From Cyclobacteriaceae bacterium (GTDB lineage: Bacteria; Bacteroidota; Bacteroidia; Cytophagales; Cyclobacteriaceae), in NCBI GenBank assembly GCA_030637245.1, contig DAOVVI010000022.1, positions 1 to 10,405 on the forward strand: a DNA stretch of 10,405 nucleotides, written 5' to 3'. The notes beneath the pieces are model-generated. The model did not search any database, had not been told where the DNA came from, and worked only from the letters and a program-made list of their open reading frames with translations. A program made the position numbers and the translations under genes. Position 1 is the first letter of the stretch, and each line of letters starts with the position of its first letter. Positions 7,078 through 10,405 of this stretch are shown here, in pieces.

Positions 7078-7085
7078 CAAATATA
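7078..7085 (-). promoter_or_regulatory. Putative -7 element for the receiver gene
   Basis: On the minus strand this reads TATATTTG, a perfect match to the Bacteroidota -7 consensus TAnnTTTG. The nearest upstream TTG (plus-strand CAA, 7111-7113) is 25 bases away, further than the usual spacing, so the -33 side is poor. Use of this element would give the receiver mRNA a leader of about 90-95 bases. Confidence 0.35.
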
Positions 7086-7161
7086 GTTATAAATAATAAT
7101 TTACCGGATTCAATTTTTTTGTTCAGGTAATATTTAAAAGAAAACTAAATTTAATAGTGGA

Positions 7162-7191
7162 TTTTCTATTTATTGGAAGACTTTTCTATTT
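7162..7191. repeat. Ten-base direct repeat at the 3' end of the transglycosylase gene
   Basis: TTTTCTATTT occurs at 7162-7171 and again at 7182-7191, two helical turns apart (20 bases start to start). The second copy covers the stop codon of the transglycosylase gene. It may be chance in AT-rich DNA or a small duplication. Confidence 0.3.
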
Positions 7192-9141
7192 GGTCACCGT
7201 GATTTTTAATTGGTCGCCCTCACTGATAGTGAAATTTTCTTTATTATTCAATTCCATTAATTCTTTTATTGAAATGTCATATTGCCTTGCTATGCTATAA
7301 AGCGTATCATCTTGTTTAACCGTATGGGTTTTAAACTGATCTGATGAATATTGATTTCGATTAGCCCCATTGTCTTTTAAATCTATTTTAATCAAAAGTC
7401 GTTGACCAATATTCAAAATATCCAAATCATCAATGTCATTCCATTGCCTCAATTCTCCAATACTTACCTCATATGCTTTGGATATACTGAATAAAGTTTC
7501 ACTCGATTTTACAATGTGATATAATTCTTTCTTTTTAACATTTTTTCTTTCACCATATCCATTAATTTCAGTAGTATCTTCAATGATTTTTTCGACCTCA
7601 TTTTCCAAATCCACATAACTATTTTCATTTATGAATTCTGTGTCATCATTTATTTCCTCAAATAAAAAATCACTCTCCTCCCGTATCATGTTTTGTTCTT
7701 TCTGATTAGCCTCCGGATTGTCAAATGCTTTATTGCTATCTATTGGAGGAAGATTGGGTTGTGGATATTCTATTTCGTTCGGGATACTTTTTACGATTAC
7801 ATTTTGTAAATCGGTTTCTTTGTATTCAACAGGGACATCAGCAGGACGGATAAATCTGAGCCACATCACCATTCCGGGACTCAAATCCTTTTCTTCCCTC
7901 ATTCGGTTTTTAGTCAATAATTTTTTAATCTTTATCCCATATTTCTGAGAAATAGACCAGGCGTTTTCTCCTGGAATTACTATATGATAATGTATTTTGG
8001 CTTTTGATTTTTTAGCCCTTAAATAATATACCTGTCCTATATTTATTATATCTGAAGCAGTCAATTCATTGTACTTGAGAAACTTATTTTCCGATATACT
8101 ATATTCGGAGATTACAGAACTTATATCGTCTCCTGAGGAAGCTATAAACCCGGGAATACCATTGATTTTAACTTTGGATGAAGATCTACTTTCATTAATT
8201 TTTGGAAATCCCTTATTTTTATTAAAGTCAAAATCTGAAATTGGCTTGTAGGTACTTTGGATTGCCATGTTCGATTTGGCCCCCCTCACAATAGTGTTTT
8301 CAACCTCTGGATTCAAAAGGTTTTGAGCAACCAGATCACGTGTAGTTACCGGTATAATTGCCAGATAGGTCTTATCTGCTGGGATTTTACCTTTTTGTAA
8401 CCATTTGTTGTAAGTGACAATTGTTTGATGGTCTATTTCAAAAAAATCAGAAAGATCCTTCAAGGATTTACCTTGGGTATTTTCATATTCATAAAGTCTT
8501 AATGAGGGAGCATAGTTTTTATGAATTTCATTTTCAAAAGCGATCTTGTAAGCAAGGAATTTTTTGACATACCAGTGTGTACGCTTTGTAATTTCCATTT
8601 TCTTTTTGCCAAGATATTTTTTATCAATGTGTTTTTCAGCGCCGGTCGGCCCTGTATTATATGCTAAAAGAGCATATACCCAGTTATCAAAGAAGAAATT
8701 GTTCTTTTTTATATATTTAGCCGCCGCATGACTAGAGGCTGTGATATGCATTCTTTCATCAATATATTTATCGACTCTAAGTCCAACTTCTATAGCAGAA
8801 GCTTCTTTGAATTGCCAGAATCCTACGGCATTTGATGATGAGACTGCATCTGAGACAAGTGCACTTTCCTGTATAGTAAGATACTTAAAATCGTCAGGTA
8901 AATTTTCTTCTCTGAAAACGCGTTCTATTATAGGAAAATATAAATCTATTTTATCTACTTTTCTTTGGAGGTAGGTCTGACTCCGATGAAGTGCATCTAC
9001 ATCGGCCTGAATTTGTTTTCTGGCGCCTTCGCTAACTGTTAGTTTGATCCCGGCAAACTCATAATTCGAAGGGACTTTCGGACTGCCCTGTGCGGATAAA
9101 GCAGTGTAAAACAGGATAAGAGAGAGAATGTATTTCAGCAT
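7186..9141 (-). CDS. MltD-like membrane-bound/periplasmic lytic murein transglycosylase with LysM repeats
   Basis: This 651-residue protein should be exported: residues 1-17 form a signal peptide (MLKYILSLILFYTALSAQG, no lipobox cysteine). A family 1 lytic transglycosylase (SLT) domain spans about 65-205, with catalytic glutamate E92 in TIQESAL, NAVGFWQF (104-111) and ALLAYNTGP (158-166). Such enzymes cut the MurNAc-GlcNAc bond of peptidoglycan and leave a 1,6-anhydro end. Peptidoglycan-binding LysM units follow: two canonical ones at the C terminus (540-586 and 604-649), one at 384-430 (YHIVIPGENAWSISQKYG), and two more diverged LysM-like segments at about 217-264 and 329-376. A long acidic, probably disordered linker (about 440-533) separates the last pair. 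Its ATG overlaps the end of the methyltransferase gene by seven bases, so it is the last gene of the M16-methyltransferase-transglycosylase operon and likely translationally coupled. Confidence 0.92.
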   Translation of the reverse strand: MLKYILSLILFYTALSAQGSPKVPSNYEFAGIKLTVSEGARKQIQADVDALHRSQTYLQRKVDKIDLYFPIIERVFREENLPDDFKYLTIQESALVSDAVSSSNAVGFWQFKEASAIEVGLRVDKYIDERMHITASSHAAAKYIKKNNFFFDNWVYALLAYNTGPTGAEKHIDKKYLGKKKMEITKRTHWYVKKFLAYKIAFENEIHKNYAPSLRLYEYENTQGKSLKDLSDFFEIDHQTIVTYNKWLQKGKIPADKTYLAIIPVTTRDLVAQNLLNPEVENTIVRGAKSNMAIQSTYKPISDFDFNKNKGFPKINESRSSSKVKINGIPGFIASSGDDISSVISEYSISENKFLKYNELTASDIINIGQVYYLRAKKSKAKIHYHIVIPGENAWSISQKYGIKIKKLLTKNRMREEKDLSPGMVMWLRFIRPADVPVEYKETDLQNVIVKSIPNEIEYPQPNLPPIDSNKAFDNPEANQKEQNMIREESDFLFEEINDDTEFINENSYVDLENEVEKIIEDTTEINGYGERKNVKKKELYHIVKSSETLFSISKAYEVSIGELRQWNDIDDLDILNIGQRLLIKIDLKDNGANRNQYSSDQFKTHTVKQDDTLYSIARQYDISIKELMELNNKENFTISEGDQLKITVTK

Positions 9142-9782
9142 ATTTTTTGAATTAAAGAAATGCCATCTCTTAAAGGGATCATAACGTTTTCAACCCGCTT
9201 GTCCTGTTGAACTTTCTCATTAAATTCTTTTATTGCCAGCATATCCTTATCTGTATTGCCGGAAATTTCAGCAAGAACTTTACCACTCCAAAGGACATTA
9301 TCAACTAAAATAAATCCTCCCATTTTAAGTTTTCCCATACTTAGATCGTAATATCTACCGTAATTAACTTTGTCGGCGTCAATGAATATTAAATCAAATT
9401 GAATGCCAAGTTGGGGTATAATATCTAAAGCATTTCCAAAATGTGTAGTAATTTTATTTTTAATTCCAGCCTTATCAAAATAATTTTTATTTTGCTCTTT
9501 AAGTTCCTTATTGATTTCTATAGTGTGCAAATGACCGTTTTCAGATAGACCTTCAGCAAGACAAATAGCTGAATATCCGGTGAATGTCCCAATTTCCAGT
9601 ATGTATTCAGGCCGTATCATTTTAGAAATCATAGCAATAAATCTTCCCTGTACTTTTCCGGAAATCATTCTCGGATATATGGATTTCAGATAAGTTTCCC
9701 GTTCTATCGTATTAAGAATACTGTGGGCCTGTGATGTGTGTTTCTCAATATACTTGTCTATACCGGCATTTACGATCGACAT
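9135..9782 (-). CDS. SAM-dependent O-methyltransferase (class I, CCoAOMT/COMT-like family 3)
   Basis: This 215-residue Rossmann-fold methyltransferase carries the S-adenosylmethionine glycine-rich motif EIGTFTGYS (about residue 61 onward), the acidic ribose-binding E of HTIEINKE, the metal-binding FIDADKVNY and the LVDNVLWSG motif with the second set of metal ligands. Length and motifs fit the small, divalent-metal-dependent O-methyltransferases that act on catechol-like substrates in other organisms; the natural bacterial substrate is generally unknown. There is no signal peptide, so it is cytoplasmic. It starts six bases after the stop of the M16 peptidase gene and overlaps the transglycosylase gene by seven bases (ATGCTGA), which shows a compact operon. 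A link between methyl transfer and envelope maturation is inference from position only. Confidence 0.92.
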   Translation of the reverse strand: MSIVNAGIDKYIEKHTSQAHSILNTIERETYLKSIYPRMISGKVQGRFIAMISKMIRPEYILEIGTFTGYSAICLAEGLSENGHLHTIEINKELKEQNKNYFDKAGIKNKITTHFGNALDIIPQLGIQFDLIFIDADKVNYGRYYDLSMGKLKMGGFILVDNVLWSGKVLAEISGNTDKDMLAIKEFNEKVQQDKRVENVMIPLRDGISLIQKIC

Positions 9783-9788
9783 ATATGT

Positions 9789-10405
9789 TTATTCTTGAGG
9801 TATAAAATATAAAAAACTCAGTTTATTTTCGTCAAAAATCTGGTTGGCCATATCAAATATTTCATTAGATGTAACTTTTCTGATTTTTTTAACCACGTCT
9901 TCAAATGATTCAATTTTATTGTGGATGAGAAGACTTTTTCCATGCATAAGCATTAGGCTGATATTATTTTCCTCTGCCATAGCCATCTGACCAATAAATT
10001 GCTCCTTTGCTTTATGCAACTGACCGCTTCCCATTGGTTTACCGGTTAACTTGCGCAATTCTTTAATTACAAGGTTGACACTTTTAAACAACTGCTTTTT
10101 TTCCGTACCAAAAAATATACTCATTAATCCAATATCATGCAATGCAGAATAATTTGCATCAATTGAATAAACAAAGCCATATTTTTCTCTTAGCGTGAGA
10201 TTTAAACGGGAATTTAAAGCCGGTCCGCCAAGTGTGTTGATAAGTAATGAAAAAGGCAGTCTTTTCGAATCTTGATTGCTGTAGGTTGTAGTTCCAATTC
10301 CACAGTGGGCTTGCATAATATGTTTTTTTTCCAACCTTGTTTTTGCTATATAATTCTCGAAATATTTTCTTGATTTTTTAGCATTATAAATTGGAATATC
10401 CTTCA
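9789..10405 (-). CDS. M16-family metallopeptidase, C-terminal part (cut by window edge)
   Basis: The frame is open to the right edge, so the 5' end of the gene lies outside the window; about 205 codons are visible. A TTG at 10334-10332 is only an internal codon, since the sequence before it (ending NYIAKTRLEKK) continues the family. Visible landmarks are HCGIGTTTYS, LLINTLGGPALNSRLNLTLREKYGFVYSIDANYS and GLMSIFFGTE, shown here only as short markers of the M16 C-terminal, non-catalytic domain. The zinc-binding HxxEH motif would be in the missing N-terminal half, so catalytic competence cannot be judged. M16 peptidases clamp short peptides between two halves and degrade or process them; Bacteroidota forms may be cytoplasmic or periplasmic. 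It is the first visible gene of the operon, with the methyltransferase starting six bases after its TAA. Confidence 0.85.
   Translation of the reverse strand, partial: KDIPIYNAKKSRKYFENYIAKTRLEKKHIMQAHCGIGTTTYSNQDSKRLPFSLLINTLGGPALNSRLNLTLREKYGFVYSIDANYSALHDIGLMSIFFGTEKKQLFKSVNLVIKELRKLTGKPMGSGQLHKAKEQFIGQMAMAEENNISLMLMHGKSLLIHNKIESFEDVVKKIRKVTSNEIFDMANQIFDENKLSFLYFIPQE

Noticed and set aside
7718..8974. Three plus-strand frames of 60-77 codons inside the transglycosylase gene
   Set aside because: They are antisense to a gene with clear domains and a catalytic motif, and show no family likeness.
10332..10334. TTG as the true start of the M16 peptidase
   Set aside because: The frame is open to the window edge and the upstream codons look like the linker between the two M16 halves, so the gene is truncated by the window rather than a half-size protein.
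1..10405. Search for CRISPR arrays, transposase genes, tRNA, rRNA, phage genes or a defence cassette
   Set aside because: No regularly spaced repeats, terminal inverted repeats, integrase or nuclease motifs, or tRNA-like cloverleafs were seen on either strand.

Overview
The window is AT-rich DNA from a member of the Bacteroidota. The clearest sign is the large secreted protein at 32-3622, which ends in a type A C-terminal sorting domain of the type IX secretion system (T9SS), a system confined to this phylum. Bacteroidota-style -7 boxes (TAnnTTTG) and a LysM-bearing MltD-like lytic transglycosylase agree with this. I cannot place the organism below phylum; a free-living, possibly marine or sediment lineage is a guess from the gene style.

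Layout. (1) 32-3622, plus strand: a 1196-residue, T9SS-exported CotH-family protein kinase with two lamin-tail domains, the first split by an inserted beta-sandwich domain. (2) 3623-3850: a short gap holding a 43-codon frame that resembles the start of a DUF3445 (heme-dependent oxidative N-demethylase-like) protein and is probably a relic. (3) 3851-4282, minus strand: a small FKBP-fold protein with an altered active-site pocket and a basic N-terminal tail. (4) 4283-4646: a non-coding stretch with a short degenerate heptamer repeat and three clustered dyads ahead of amrS. (5) 4647-6483, plus strand: a two-gene operon for AmrS (radical SAM) and AmrB (MEMO family), the AmmeMemoRadiSam pair, without its AMMECR1 partner in view. 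(6) 6572-6979, minus strand: a stand-alone CheY-like receiver with a long leader. (7) 7186-10405, minus strand: a tight three-gene operon, read from the right edge: an M16-family peptidase cut by the window edge, a class I SAM-dependent O-methyltransferase, and an exported lytic transglycosylase with several LysM units.

How the genes fit together. The window is a set of short, mostly unrelated housekeeping or envelope units, not one specialised system. Two themes recur. One is extracytoplasmic work: the exported CotH kinase, the peptidoglycan-cleaving transglycosylase and perhaps the M16 peptidase. The other is conserved genes of poorly known role: AmrS-AmrB, the small O-methyltransferase and the unusual FKBP. 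I see no phage, insertion sequence, CRISPR array, rRNA or tRNA. The items most worth following are the AmrS-AmrB pair, whose reaction is unknown to me, the secreted kinase with its split lamin-tail domain, and the dyad cluster upstream of amrS.
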